Below, in pieces: positions 10,558 through 18,023 of a DNA stretch of 64,000 nt. The notes beneath the pieces were generated by a model, which did no database searches, was not told the origin of the DNA, and saw nothing but the letters and a program-made list of their open reading frames with translations. The position numbers and the translations under genes are program-made. The stretch's first letter is position 1. The number at the start of each line of letters is the position of its first letter. This DNA comes from Gaiellasilicea sp963731615 (GTDB taxonomy: Bacteria > Actinomycetota > Thermoleophilia > Gaiellales > Gaiellaceae), in assembly GCA_963731615.1 (NCBI GenBank), contig CAVSWD010000009.1, positions 62,001 through 126,000 of the forward strand. Direction: 5' to 3'.

Positions 10558-11285
10558 GCGTGAATGCGCTGGGTGGAGCGGCTGAGCGGCCCGCCTGTCC
10601 GCCCATTTCGAGCGGCCAGCGCCTCGGCGAGGATCGACAGCGCGGTCTCCGGAACGGAGTCGGCGCCGATGTCGAGGCCGCACGGGCCGGCGATTCGCTC
10701 CAGCTGCTCCTCGCCGATGCCCGCTTCGCGCAGCCGCTCGCGCTTCCGCTCCTGGTTGCGCCGGCCGCCGATCAGGCCGACGTAGAACGCGTCGCTCGCG
10801 AGCGCGAGCTCGAGTGCGGGCAGGTCGAACTTGTCGTCGTGTGTGAGGATCACGATCGCGGTCGCGTGGTCTGGCGCAACCCGGGCGAAGGCCTCCTCGG
10901 GCCAGGCGACGACCAGCTGGTCGGCGCTCGGCATCCGCTCCTGCGTCGCGAACTTGGCGCGCGCGTCCGCGACGACCGTCGTCCAGCCGAGCAGCTTCGC
11001 CGCGGCGGCGAGCGACTCGGCCGTGTCGACGGCGCCGTAGACGAAGAGGCGCGGCGGCGGCCCGTACACCTCGCAGAACACTGTGCGGCCGTCGACCTCG
11101 AGCGTGCGGTTGCGGCCGCCGCGGATCAGCTCGGCCGCGTGACCGGCGAGCTCCGCCGGCCCGTCACCGGTCGTCTCGCCCCGTTCGACGACGAGCAGCT
11201 TCGAGCCGAGCCCGTCGCCCTCGATGACCGTGAAGACGACGGCGCGGCCGCCGTCGCGCTTCAACTCCAGCAGCCGGCGGATCAC
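10554..11285 (-). CDS. XdhC-type Rossmann domain protein
   Basis: The second half of an XdhC/CoxI-type maturation factor: a 243-residue protein with a small N-terminal region (VIRRLLELKRDGG) and the C-terminal Rossmann domain FVYGAVDTAESLAAAAKLLG, ILTHDDKFDLPAL, YVGLIGGRRNQERKRERL and the terminal GLDIGADSVPETALSILAEA. In this family the protein helps insert sulfurated molybdenum cofactor into xanthine or CO dehydrogenase-type enzymes. The GTG at 11285 overlaps the stop of the upstream short XdhC gene. No molybdenum hydroxylase subunit lies in the window, so its client is elsewhere. Confidence 0.85.
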   Translation of the reverse strand: MIRRLLELKRDGGRAVVFTVIEGDGLGSKLLVVERGETTGDGPAELAGHAAELIRGGRNRTLEVDGRTVFCEVYGPPPRLFVYGAVDTAESLAAAAKLLGWTTVVADARAKFATQERMPSADQLVVAWPEEAFARVAPDHATAIVILTHDDKFDLPALELALASDAFYVGLIGGRRNQERKRERLREAGIGEEQLERIAGPCGLDIGADSVPETALSILAEALAARNGRTGGPLSRSTQRIHA

Positions 11286-11590
11286 AGGCGCTCGACGAAG
11301 ACGTCGATCTCGCCGCCGCATGGGAGGCCGACGGCCCACGCCTGCTCGTCGCTGATCCCGTACGAGAGCAGCTTCGGCTCGCCGCTCTCGAAGACCTCAC
11401 GCGCCTGCTCGACGACGTCGCCCTCGACGCAGCCGCCCGACACCGAGCCGCAGAGCTTGCCGCTTTCCGAGATCGCCAGGCTCGAGCCGACCGGCCGCGG
11501 CGCCGAGCGGCGGTTGGCGACGACCGTGGCGAGGACGATGCGCTCGCCCGCCTCCTGCCACCGCTCCAGCTCCGGAAGGATCTCCTTCAT
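11282..11590 (-). CDS. XdhC/CoxI N-terminal domain protein
   Basis: A 102-residue protein that is only the N-terminal XdhC_CoxI domain: APRPVGSSLAISESGKLCGS followed by VSGGCVEGDV, ending GLPCGGEIDVFVERL. It is encoded directly upstream of, and overlapping (GTGA), the gene for the Rossmann half, so the full XdhC is supplied as two coupled polypeptides. It likely heads the leftward operon: the methyltransferase gene 17 bases upstream is also leftward but has its own strong promoter further up. Confidence 0.85.
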   Translation of the reverse strand: MKEILPELERWQEAGERIVLATVVANRRSAPRPVGSSLAISESGKLCGSVSGGCVEGDVVEQAREVFESGEPKLLSYGISDEQAWAVGLPCGGEIDVFVERL

Positions 11591-11606
11591 CGCGGGATTA
11601 TCTCGA

Positions 11607-12686
11607 TTACGGGCGGGCCACCACGTAGACGTTCACCGGATCGTGCTCCAGACGTGTTGCCTCGAACGAGCTGAAGCCGGCCTCTCGAACGAGGCGCTCG
11701 GCGAGCTCCATGCCCCACATCGCACCCAGTCCCTCGCCACCCTGCGCGAGCGAGACGGTCATGCAGTGCATGCACGAGATCGTGTAGAGGAACGGCGCCA
11801 GCGGAACGTCGAGGTCGGCGTGGTGGTGCGAGTGCCCGTCGATGTCCTGCATCAGATAAACGCCGTCGTCGGCGAGCGAACGGTGAATGCCGGCGAGGAG
11901 TGCGCGCGGCGAGGCCTGATCGTGCACGGCGTCGAACGTTGTCACGAGGTCGAACGATCCCGGCTCGGCGTCGGTGTCGAACGTCGTCAGGTCGCGCGCC
12001 TCGAAGCTCAGGTTCGACAGACCGCGTGACTCCGCATGCGCGCGTGCCGATGCGATTGCATCCGCGCTGAGGTCGAAGCCGGTGAACGTGCTCCGCGGAT
12101 AGCGCTCAGCGAGCTCCGCGAGAGCGAGTCCACGTCCACACCCGAGATCCGCGACGCGGATGCCGTCGTCGAGCCGCTCGGCCAGGCCCGGGACGAGCGG
12201 CAGGATCTGGTCAACGAGCCCGCTGATCGTCGACTGTGTCGACTCCTCCGCCATCACGTCGTGAAAGCGGGCGAACCGCTCGTACGGAACTCCTCCTCCC
12301 TCGACGAAGCACCGCACGATCTCGTCCTCGACCGAGCCGAGCACGGCGATGTACTGCGTCGTAACGGCGAGGTTGTCGGGAGACGCGGCCCGCGTCAGGA
12401 ACGAGGCGTGCTCGGCGGGCAACTCGTACGTACCCGCTTCCGGGTCGTGCTCGACGATCCTCCCGACGGTCATCGCGCCAAGCCACTCGCGCACGTACCG
12501 CTCGTTACAGCCCGCTTCCGCGGCGAGCTCGTCGGACGTCATCGCCCCGCCTGCGGCGAGCACGTCGAACAGGCCGGTGCGATGACCCACGGACGTCATC
12601 AAGCCGAGGCCTGCGCCGTTGATCACATCCACCATTCGGTCGGCGAACGCTTCGGCACGCGTCTGGTCGAACTGCTTCGTGGTCAC
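11607..12686 (-). CDS. Class I SAM-dependent methyltransferase with winged-helix N-domain
   Basis: A 359-residue methyltransferase. Residues 1-90 form a winged-helix-like dimerisation domain (FDVLAAGGAMTSDELAAEAG), the catalytic domain follows with the SAM loop VADLGCGRGLALAELAERYP and a DAVHDQASPRALL motif, then a histidine-rich DIDGHSHHHADLD. The substrate is unknown. I start at GTG 12686 because GAGAGGAG stands 8 bases upstream; an in-frame GTG at 12695 overlaps that site. It is divergent from the TetR gene at 12752 and controlled by a promoter containing two TetR-type palindromes, so it is probably the main TetR target. Confidence 0.85.
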   Translation of the reverse strand: MTTKQFDQTRAEAFADRMVDVINGAGLGLMTSVGHRTGLFDVLAAGGAMTSDELAAEAGCNERYVREWLGAMTVGRIVEHDPEAGTYELPAEHASFLTRAASPDNLAVTTQYIAVLGSVEDEIVRCFVEGGGVPYERFARFHDVMAEESTQSTISGLVDQILPLVPGLAERLDDGIRVADLGCGRGLALAELAERYPRSTFTGFDLSADAIASARAHAESRGLSNLSFEARDLTTFDTDAEPGSFDLVTTFDAVHDQASPRALLAGIHRSLADDGVYLMQDIDGHSHHHADLDVPLAPFLYTISCMHCMTVSLAQGGEGLGAMWGMELAERLVREAGFSSFEATRLEHDPVNVYVVARP

Positions 12687-12708
12687 CAGAACCACTCCTC
12701 TCTGTAGT

Positions 12709-12751
12709 AGACTAATTAGTCTGTTATAGCAGACCGGCTAGTCTGGATCAA
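12709..12751 (-). promoter_or_regulatory. Methyltransferase promoter with twin TetR-type operators
   Basis: Leftward promoter: TTGATC (12751-12746), 17-base spacer, TATAAC (12728-12723). Operator 1 is the perfect 14-base palindrome AGACTAATTAGTCT (12709-12722), just downstream of the -10 box. Operator 2, AGACCGGCTAGTCT (12731-12744), fills the spacer. Both share AGAC-N6-GTCT and their centres are 22 bases apart, about two helical turns, so two dimers would bind the same face. Operator 2 ends 7 bases before the TetR ATG, implying autoregulation. Confidence 0.75.
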
Positions 12752-13381
12752 ATGCCAAGAGACGGCACCGCGACACGTGAGCGAATTCTCGACGAGGCGC
12801 AACGCCTCGTGATCGACCGCGGCTTCGCCGCGACGACCGTCGACGCCGTGCTCGAGGCCGCCGACACGTCGAAGGGCGCCTTCTTTCACCACTTCCCCTC
12901 GAAGGATCAGCTCGGGCAGGCGCTGATCGAGCGGTACGCCCGGTCCGACCTGGCGATCCAGGCAGAGTTCATGGCCGCAGCAGAGGCTGCGAGCGACGAC
13001 CCCGCCGAGCAGCTGATCAGATTCGTCTCGCTCTTCGAGGAAGCCGCGAGCGAGCTCGTGAGCGAACAGGCGGGTTGCCTCTACGTGTCGTTCGTCTACG
13101 AACGGCAGCTCGTCGCCGGCGACGTGCATTCGACGATCGAGGATGCGGTGCTCGCCGCGCGGGAGCTGCTCGCTCGAAAGCTGGAGGCCGCGATCGCGCT
13201 TCATCCACCGCGCGTCCCGGTCGACGTGACGGCGCTGGCGGACCTCGCCTTCACAGTCTTCGAGGGCGGGTTCATCCTCGCTCGCACCCTGCGCGACCCG
13301 TCGCTTCTCCGCGGCCAGCTGACCCAGCTCCGCCGCTATCTCGAGCTGCTGTTCGAGGTCGGCGACGCCGCGAGGCCGTAG
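12752..13381 (+). CDS. TetR family transcriptional regulator
   Basis: A 209-residue repressor. The N-terminal helix-turn-helix is typical of TetR: RERILDEAQRLVIDRGFAAT, then TVDAVLEAADTSKGAFFHHF with PSKDQL. The C-terminal ligand domain contains a cysteine in SEQAGCLYVSF and an arginine-rich end; overall it looks like the NemR/AcuR group of TetR proteins, which sense electrophiles or small organics, but the ligand cannot be read from sequence. It is divergent from the methyltransferase gene and starts 7 bases after an AGAC-N6-GTCT operator, so it likely represses both itself and that gene. Confidence 0.9.
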   Translation: MPRDGTATRERILDEAQRLVIDRGFAATTVDAVLEAADTSKGAFFHHFPSKDQLGQALIERYARSDLAIQAEFMAAAEAASDDPAEQLIRFVSLFEEAASELVSEQAGCLYVSFVYERQLVAGDVHSTIEDAVLAARELLARKLEAAIALHPPRVPVDVTALADLAFTVFEGGFILARTLRDPSLLRGQLTQLRRYLELLFEVGDAARP

Positions 13382-13395
13382 TAGCCTCACCGGCG

Positions 13396-13596
13396 ATGAC
13401 CGACCAGGCAAGCGTCAGCCTCCTCCGCTGGCTGCGCCGGCAGCTGCGCGAGCCGACGCCCTGGCGCGAGCGCCTCGAGGCGGCGGTCGCCAACGACGAC
13501 CCGGACGAGGCCCGGCGACTGCTCGGGCAGATGGACTTCACCGACGCCCAACGCCACCACGTGGCCGGGCTGCTCGACCGCTGGGCGGAGCGATGA
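13396..13596 (+). CDS. Small hypothetical protein
   Basis: A 66-residue protein beginning MTDQASVSLLRWLRRQLREP and ending VAGLLDRWAER, rich in arginine and predicted mostly helical. The ATG is 15 bases after the TetR stop, and the TGA overlaps the ATG of the next gene (ATGA), which supports it being real. I recognise no family. Confidence 0.6.
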   Translation: MTDQASVSLLRWLRRQLREPTPWRERLEAAVANDDPDEARRLLGQMDFTDAQRHHVAGLLDRWAER

Positions 13597-13988
13597 GCGT
13601 CGAGGCCAACACCGCGCTTGTCCGCCGGATCATGGAGGCATTCGCGAGCAAGGAGGGATTCGCGCTCCGTGAGTGCTTCGCCGAGGACGCCGTCTGGCAC
13701 GTGCCCGGCGGGGGCGTCATGTCGGGCACCTACCGGGGCCGCACCGCAATCTTCCGCTTCCTCGCCAGCCTGCCGAAGCTGACCGACGGCACCTACCGGT
13801 CGACCTTCATCGACGCGCTCGCGAGCGAGGAGCGCGGCGCAGGCCTCTACCGGGCTCGTGGCGAGCGAGACGGCCGCACGATCGACATCGACCAGCTGCT
13901 GCTCTTCACGATCCGCGACGGCTACGTGACGGAGGTGCTGGCCCTGCCCAGCGACCCTGCCGCCTTCGCGGCGTTCTGGGCCGAGTAA
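13593..13988 (+). CDS. SnoaL-like / NTF2 family protein
   Basis: A 131-residue protein of the SnoaL/NTF2 fold: VRRIMEAFASKEGFALRECF then EDAVWHVPGGGVMSGTYRGR and a C-terminal FTIRDGYVTEVLALPSDPAA. Members are small cone-shaped proteins used as isomerases, cyclases or ligand-binding modules; the substrate cannot be inferred. It is translationally coupled to the 66-residue gene upstream and converges on the CNNM-type gene with an 8-base gap. Confidence 0.82.
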   Translation: MSVEANTALVRRIMEAFASKEGFALRECFAEDAVWHVPGGGVMSGTYRGRTAIFRFLASLPKLTDGTYRSTFIDALASEERGAGLYRARGERDGRTIDIDQLLLFTIRDGYVTEVLALPSDPAAFAAFWAE

Positions 13989-13996
13989 CGACGTCG

Positions 13997-15295
13997 TTAC
14001 CCCTCGAGCGCTTCGGCCGGCGGCAGGGCCTCGCGGAACTCGACCTCGAGCCGCTGGATCCGCGAGCCCTCGACCTCGACGACCCGCAGCACGAGGCCGT
14101 CGGTCGTCACCTCGTCGCCGATCTCCGGCGCCTGCCCGAGCAGGCCGAAGACGTAGCCGGCCATCGTGTGGTAGTCCTCGACCTCCATCTCGGTCTGAAA
14201 CTGCTCGTTGAAGTCGTCGATCGGGAAGGTGCCGTCGATGCGGATGTGCGTCTCGTCGATCCGCTCGATCGACTCGTCCGGCAGGTCGAACTCGTCCTCG
14301 ATCTCGCCGACGATCTCCTCGAGCAGGTCCTCGAGGGTGACGATTCCCTGCATCGCGCCGTACTCGTCCACGACGATCGCCATGTGCTGGTTCTTCTTGC
14401 GGAACTCGGCGAGGAGCGCGGCCAGGTCCTTCGTCTCGGGGACGATGTACACGGGCCGCAAGAGCTCGTCGAGGACGACGTTCGCGATCCCGCGGTCGTG
14501 GAGGGCTGTGAAGAGATCGCGCACGTGCAGGATCCCGGCAATCTCGTCGAGCGAGTCGCGGTAGACCGGATAGCGCGTGAAGGGCGACTCGAGCAGCGCT
14601 GCTAGCGCCTCTTCGGTCGGCATCGCGATCGAGATCGCGACCACCTGCGGTCGCGGAACCATGACCTCGTGGACTTCCTTGTCCGCGAAGTCGAACACCT
14701 TGTAGAGCATCTCCTCCTCGGTCGTCGCGATCACGCCTGCGTCCTCGGCGCCCGCGACGATGTGGCGGATGTCCTCCTCGGTGTGGGCAAGTTCGCCCGC
14801 GGGCGCCGGCGTGACACCGAAGAGTCGTGTAACCGCGTTCGCCGAGACCTGGAGCAGCCAGGTGAACGGCTTCACGATCCCCTGCAGGATCTCGAGCGGA
14901 AGCGCGAGCGTCTTGGCGATCGCCTCCGCCTTCTGCAAGGCGAGGGCCTTCGGGACGAGCTCGCCGAGGGTGACGCTGAGATAGGTGAGGAGCAGGAACG
15001 CGAGCGCGTAGGCGATTCCATACGAAAGCGGCCCGTCCATGTAACTGGTCAGAAGCGGCTGGCCGACAGCGCCGAGCGCGATCCCGAAGACGGTGATTCC
15101 GATCTGAACCGTGCCGATGAACTTGACCGGGTGGTCCATCAGGTCGAGCGCGGCGCGCGCACTTCGGCTACCGGCCACTGCGTCCGGCTCGAGCCGCGTG
15201 CGCCGCGCGGTCACGAGCGCATATTCGGCCGCGACGAAGACCGCGTTCCCGAGCACGAGCAGGAAGATCGCGAGGATGCGGAGGGTGTCGCTCAC
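13997..15295 (-). CDS. CNNM/CBS domain transporter-like protein (HlyC/CorC family)
   Basis: Membrane protein of 432 residues with the order DUF21 membrane domain, two CBS domains, CorC_HlyC domain. The N-terminus (LRILAIFLLVLGNAVFVAAE) and several further hydrophobic segments form DUF21; EVMVPRPQVVAISI starts the CBS pair, with VDEYGAMQGIVTLEDLLEEI in the second; the C-terminal TMAGYVFGLLGQAP belongs to the CorC domain. The family is linked to magnesium or cobalt efflux, older names being hemolysin-like. ATG/GTG start at 15295. Its upstream region holds a large hairpin element. Confidence 0.9.
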   Translation of the reverse strand: MSDTLRILAIFLLVLGNAVFVAAEYALVTARRTRLEPDAVAGSRSARAALDLMDHPVKFIGTVQIGITVFGIALGAVGQPLLTSYMDGPLSYGIAYALAFLLLTYLSVTLGELVPKALALQKAEAIAKTLALPLEILQGIVKPFTWLLQVSANAVTRLFGVTPAPAGELAHTEEDIRHIVAGAEDAGVIATTEEEMLYKVFDFADKEVHEVMVPRPQVVAISIAMPTEEALAALLESPFTRYPVYRDSLDEIAGILHVRDLFTALHDRGIANVVLDELLRPVYIVPETKDLAALLAEFRKKNQHMAIVVDEYGAMQGIVTLEDLLEEIVGEIEDEFDLPDESIERIDETHIRIDGTFPIDDFNEQFQTEMEVEDYHTMAGYVFGLLGQAPEIGDEVTTDGLVLRVVEVEGSRIQRLEVEFREALPPAEALEG

Positions 15296-15315
15296 TGTCT
15301 CCCGCTCCTGGCGCG

Positions 15316-15466
15316 CCGCTGCGGGTGCGGAACGCGGTGGAACAGTGCTTCAGCACGAGCCGCCGCGTGGAGCGCCCGCAGCGGGGCGAGGCGCCGCCGG
15401 AGGCCGGCTCCGCCGGCTGGAGGTGGTGCTGGCCAGGACCGGGAGACGCCCCGCTCTCCGGGGCGT
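15316..15466. repeat. Structured intergenic element, copy A
   Basis: The 176-base gap between 15295 and 15472 holds three hairpins and no gene. First, a long stem: CCGCTGCGGG (15316-15325) pairs perfectly with CCCGCAGCGG (15375-15384), inside it ACGCGG (15332-15337) pairs with CCGCGT (15363-15368), and the tip is GTGC-TTCA-GCAC (15345-15356). Second, a 22-base GC-rich partial palindrome at 15396-15417 that recurs exactly at 44322-44343. Third, ACGCCCCG/CGGGGCGT (15446-15453 and 15459-15466). In the leftward direction it follows the stop of the MBL gene, so it could act as a terminator or 3' element. See the second copy at 44238. Confidence 0.65.
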
Positions 15467-15471
15467 GCGTA

Positions 15472-16428
15472 CTAGAGGGCTCGTCCAAGCTGGCGCGCAG
15501 TATAGGCGACGTTCCCGACGTCCTCGACTCTTTCGGCCCGCTCCTCGAGGACCAGCCGCTCGAGGTGCGAGAGCGTCTCGGCGACGGCGAAGCGGCGCGA
15601 CGCGGGCTTCAGCTCCTGGCCGAAGAGGTCGAGCGAGACCTCGTAGCCCGTGCGCGGAGCGTCGGTCAGCGTGGACTCCGCGAAGGCGAGGCGCTCGCGG
15701 TGGTGCTCGATCAGCTCGTGCGCGCGTCCGACCGGGTCGGCAATCGGGTCACCATGCCCGGGCAGCGCGATCTCCGGCGCCAGCTCGATCGTCCGCTCGA
15801 GCGCGCCGAGGAAGTCACCGAGCGGATCGGGCCGGCTCGCGGGCCAGAGGCCGACGGTCGGAGAGATGCGTCCGAGGAGATGATCGGCCGACACGAGCAC
15901 GCCGTCCTTGACGAGGCACATCTGCCCGTCGGCGTGGCCGGGTGCGGCGACGAGCTCCCAGCCGTCGAGCCGCTCTCGCTCGGCGACGAGGACCGGGTTT
16001 CGCTGGAAGCGGATGAAGGGCCGGTAGACGTCGCCGGAGCCGATCAACTCCTCGGTGATCTCGCTCGGCACGCCGTGGGTGAGAAACCACTCCGCGATCC
16101 GCTCGGGCCACTCCGGGTTCCCCCAGACGAGCTCGCACTGCGCGTAGTCGAGCGCGCCCTGATGAACCGGCGCGCCGGTGAGCTCGGCGACGTCGGCCGC
16201 CGCGCCGACGTGGTCGGGATGGAAGTGTGTGACGAAGATCCGCCTCACCTCCGCCCCGTCGAGCGCAGCTGCCCAGACCTCCTGCGCGTCGGGGAGGCCG
16301 ATCCCGGTGTCGACGAGCGTCCAGCCGTCCTCACCCGGGAGCAGGTACGAGTGCACGTGCCCCGGCCGGGTGGGGAGAGGCGTCGTGATCCGGCGGATGC
16401 CGAGCGGCAGATCCATCGATCCATCCAA
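15472..16428 (-). CDS. MBL-fold metallo-hydrolase
   Basis: A 318-residue metallo-beta-lactamase-fold hydrolase. The metal site is clear: TLVDTGIGLPDA, then THFHPDHVG (HxHxDH), a later histidine in APGHADGQMCLV, SADHLLG and the terminal LPGHGDPI. A C-terminal helical extension (YEVSLDLFGQELKPASRRFA) is typical of glyoxalase II-like or lactamase-like hydrolases acting on small thioesters or lactones. Start ATG 16428 or 16416. It is divergent from the radical SAM gene, and the shared 41-base gap contains a LexA-type box, so it may also respond to DNA damage. Confidence 0.88.
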   Translation of the reverse strand: MDGSMDLPLGIRRITTPLPTRPGHVHSYLLPGEDGWTLVDTGIGLPDAQEVWAAALDGAEVRRIFVTHFHPDHVGAAADVAELTGAPVHQGALDYAQCELVWGNPEWPERIAEWFLTHGVPSEITEELIGSGDVYRPFIRFQRNPVLVAERERLDGWELVAAPGHADGQMCLVKDGVLVSADHLLGRISPTVGLWPASRPDPLGDFLGALERTIELAPEIALPGHGDPIADPVGRAHELIEHHRERLAFAESTLTDAPRTGYEVSLDLFGQELKPASRRFAVAETLSHLERLVLEERAERVEDVGNVAYTARQLGRAL

Positions 16429-16444
16429 TCACGGCGACCTAATA

Positions 16445-16463
16445 CGAACGTCTGTTCTATACT
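16445..16463 (+). promoter_or_regulatory. LexA-type SOS box abutting a -10 box
   Basis: The sequence CGAACGTCTGTTC (16445-16457) matches the actinobacterial/Gram-positive LexA palindrome GAAC-N4-GTTC. It is followed without a gap by TATACT (16458-16463), a good -10 hexamer, and the ATG of the radical SAM gene begins at 16470. Transcription would start at or next to the A of ATG, giving a leaderless mRNA, and bound LexA would occupy the -35 to -10 spacer. Confidence 0.7.
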
Positions 16464-16469
16464 GTCTCG

Positions 16470-17366
16470 ATGCGGGTCGAGTACCGCGAGGAGCCGTGCC
16501 GGAACGCGCTCAACCGCGTCAAGGGGATGCCGTTCGCGTGGTCCCTGAACCCGTACACCGGCTGCGTGCACCGCTGCACGTTCTGTTACGTCCGCGCCTT
16601 CGAGCAGCGCGCGGACCGGCCCGCCGACGACCGCTACGGCCGCTCGATCCGCGTCAAGGTGAACGTCGCCGAGCTGCTGTCGCGCGAGGTGACGCGGCCC
16701 TCGTGGCGAAAGGAGCGCGTCGCGATCGGAGCTGCGACCGATCCCTACCAGCCGTGCGAGGGCCGGTATCTCCTGACGCGCTCGTGCATCCAGGTGCTCG
16801 GGCGCGCGGCGACGCCGTTCTCGATCATCACCCGCGGACCGCTGATCGTCCGTGACGTGGACGTGCTCCAGGAGGCGGCGTCACGGACGGAGGTGTCCGT
16901 CATGTTCTCGGTGCCGACGCTCGACGACGACGTCTGGCGAACGACCGAGCCGGGCACGGCGCCGCCGCGCCAGCGGCTGCGGGCGCTGACGACGCTCGTC
17001 GAGGCCGGGATCGACGCGGGCGTCGGCATGGCGCCGATCCTCCCCGGGCTCTCGGACCGCCCCGAGCAGCTCGCCGAGGTCGTCAAGGCCGTGCGTGCAG
17101 CCGGGGCGACGGGCGTCTGGGCGAACCTCCTTTACCTGAAGCCGGGGACGAAGGAGCACTTCCTGGACGCGCTCGCGCGCGACTGGCCGGAGCAGCTCGA
17201 GCGGTACGAGGATCTCTACGCCGCGCGTGCCTACCTGCCTCGGTCAGAAGTCGATCCCGTGCGCGAGCGCGTGCGGGCGCTCGCCCGCACGCACGGTGTC
17301 CGCGACCGCCGCGCGACGAGGCTCGCACCCCCGCCGGAGCCGGTGCAGCTGACGCTCGGCGTGTGA
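16470..17366 (+). CDS. Radical SAM protein, Rv2578c family (spore photoproduct lyase-like)
   Basis: A 298-residue radical SAM enzyme. The iron-sulfur motif is CVHRCTFCYVR (CxxxCxxC) near residue 31, following NRVKGMPFAWSLNPYTG; IGAATDPYQPCEGRY and VGMAPILPGLSD are also family-typical. This group is related to spore photoproduct lyase, a DNA lesion repair enzyme, though the substrate of this branch is not known to me. The LexA-type box directly upstream supports a DNA-damage role. There is no ribosome site; the -10 box is 7 bases before the ATG, suggesting leaderless translation. Confidence 0.88.
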   Translation: MRVEYREEPCRNALNRVKGMPFAWSLNPYTGCVHRCTFCYVRAFEQRADRPADDRYGRSIRVKVNVAELLSREVTRPSWRKERVAIGAATDPYQPCEGRYLLTRSCIQVLGRAATPFSIITRGPLIVRDVDVLQEAASRTEVSVMFSVPTLDDDVWRTTEPGTAPPRQRLRALTTLVEAGIDAGVGMAPILPGLSDRPEQLAEVVKAVRAAGATGVWANLLYLKPGTKEHFLDALARDWPEQLERYEDLYAARAYLPRSEVDPVRERVRALARTHGVRDRRATRLAPPPEPVQLTLGV

Positions 17367-17397
17367 GCGCCGGGTTCCGCAATACACTTCCCCGGCG

Positions 17398-18021
17398 ATG
17401 CCCGAAGAGATCACCTGCCTGATCGTCGACGACCACGAGGTCGTCCGCGAAGGGCTGCGGCTCTCGCTCTCGCGCGCGCCGCACGTGCGCGTGATCGGCG
17501 AGGCCTCGGACGGCGCCGGCGCGGTCGCGCTCGTGGAGCGCCGGCGGCCCCAGGTCGTGATCATGGACGTGCGCATGCCCGGCATGGACGGGCTCGAGGC
17601 GACCAAGCAGATCAAGGAGCAATCGCCCGAGACCGCGGTGCTGATCTTCACGGCCTACAGCGAACGCTCCCTGCTCGGCCGCGGGCTCGAGTCGGGCGCC
17701 AAGGGCTACATCCTCAAGGAGGCGCCACACGCAACCCTGCTGCGCGCGATCGAGAAGGTGGCAGGCGGCGAGAGCTTCGTCGACCCGGCCCTGATGCCGT
17801 CGTTCCTGACCGGCAAGGAGCAGAACGAGATGCTGACCTCGCGCGAGCGCGAGATCCTGCAGCTGCTCGCCGACGGGATGTCGAACGCGGACGTCGCCGC
17901 CCGGCTGTTCATCAGCCAGGAGACGGTCAAGAGCCATGTCCGCCACATCCTCGCCAAGCTCGAGGCGGATACCCGCACGCACGCCGTCGCGATCGCCCTG
18001 CGCGACGCGATCATCGACTAG
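17398..18021 (+). CDS. NarL/LuxR-type response regulator
   Basis: DNA-binding response regulator of 207 residues. The receiver domain has the acidic pair at D11/D12 (LIVDDHEVVREGL), phospho-acceptor D57 in VVIMDVRMPGMDG, a threonine in LIFTAYSE and the lysine in GYILKEAP. The C-terminal LuxR helix-turn-helix is LTSREREILQLLADGMSNAD with ETVKSHVRHILAKL. It is followed 2 bases later by its likely kinase. Target genes are unknown. Confidence 0.93.
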   Translation: MPEEITCLIVDDHEVVREGLRLSLSRAPHVRVIGEASDGAGAVALVERRRPQVVIMDVRMPGMDGLEATKQIKEQSPETAVLIFTAYSERSLLGRGLESGAKGYILKEAPHATLLRAIEKVAGGESFVDPALMPSFLTGKEQNEMLTSREREILQLLADGMSNADVAARLFISQETVKSHVRHILAKLEADTRTHAVAIALRDAIID

Positions 18022-18023
18022 AT

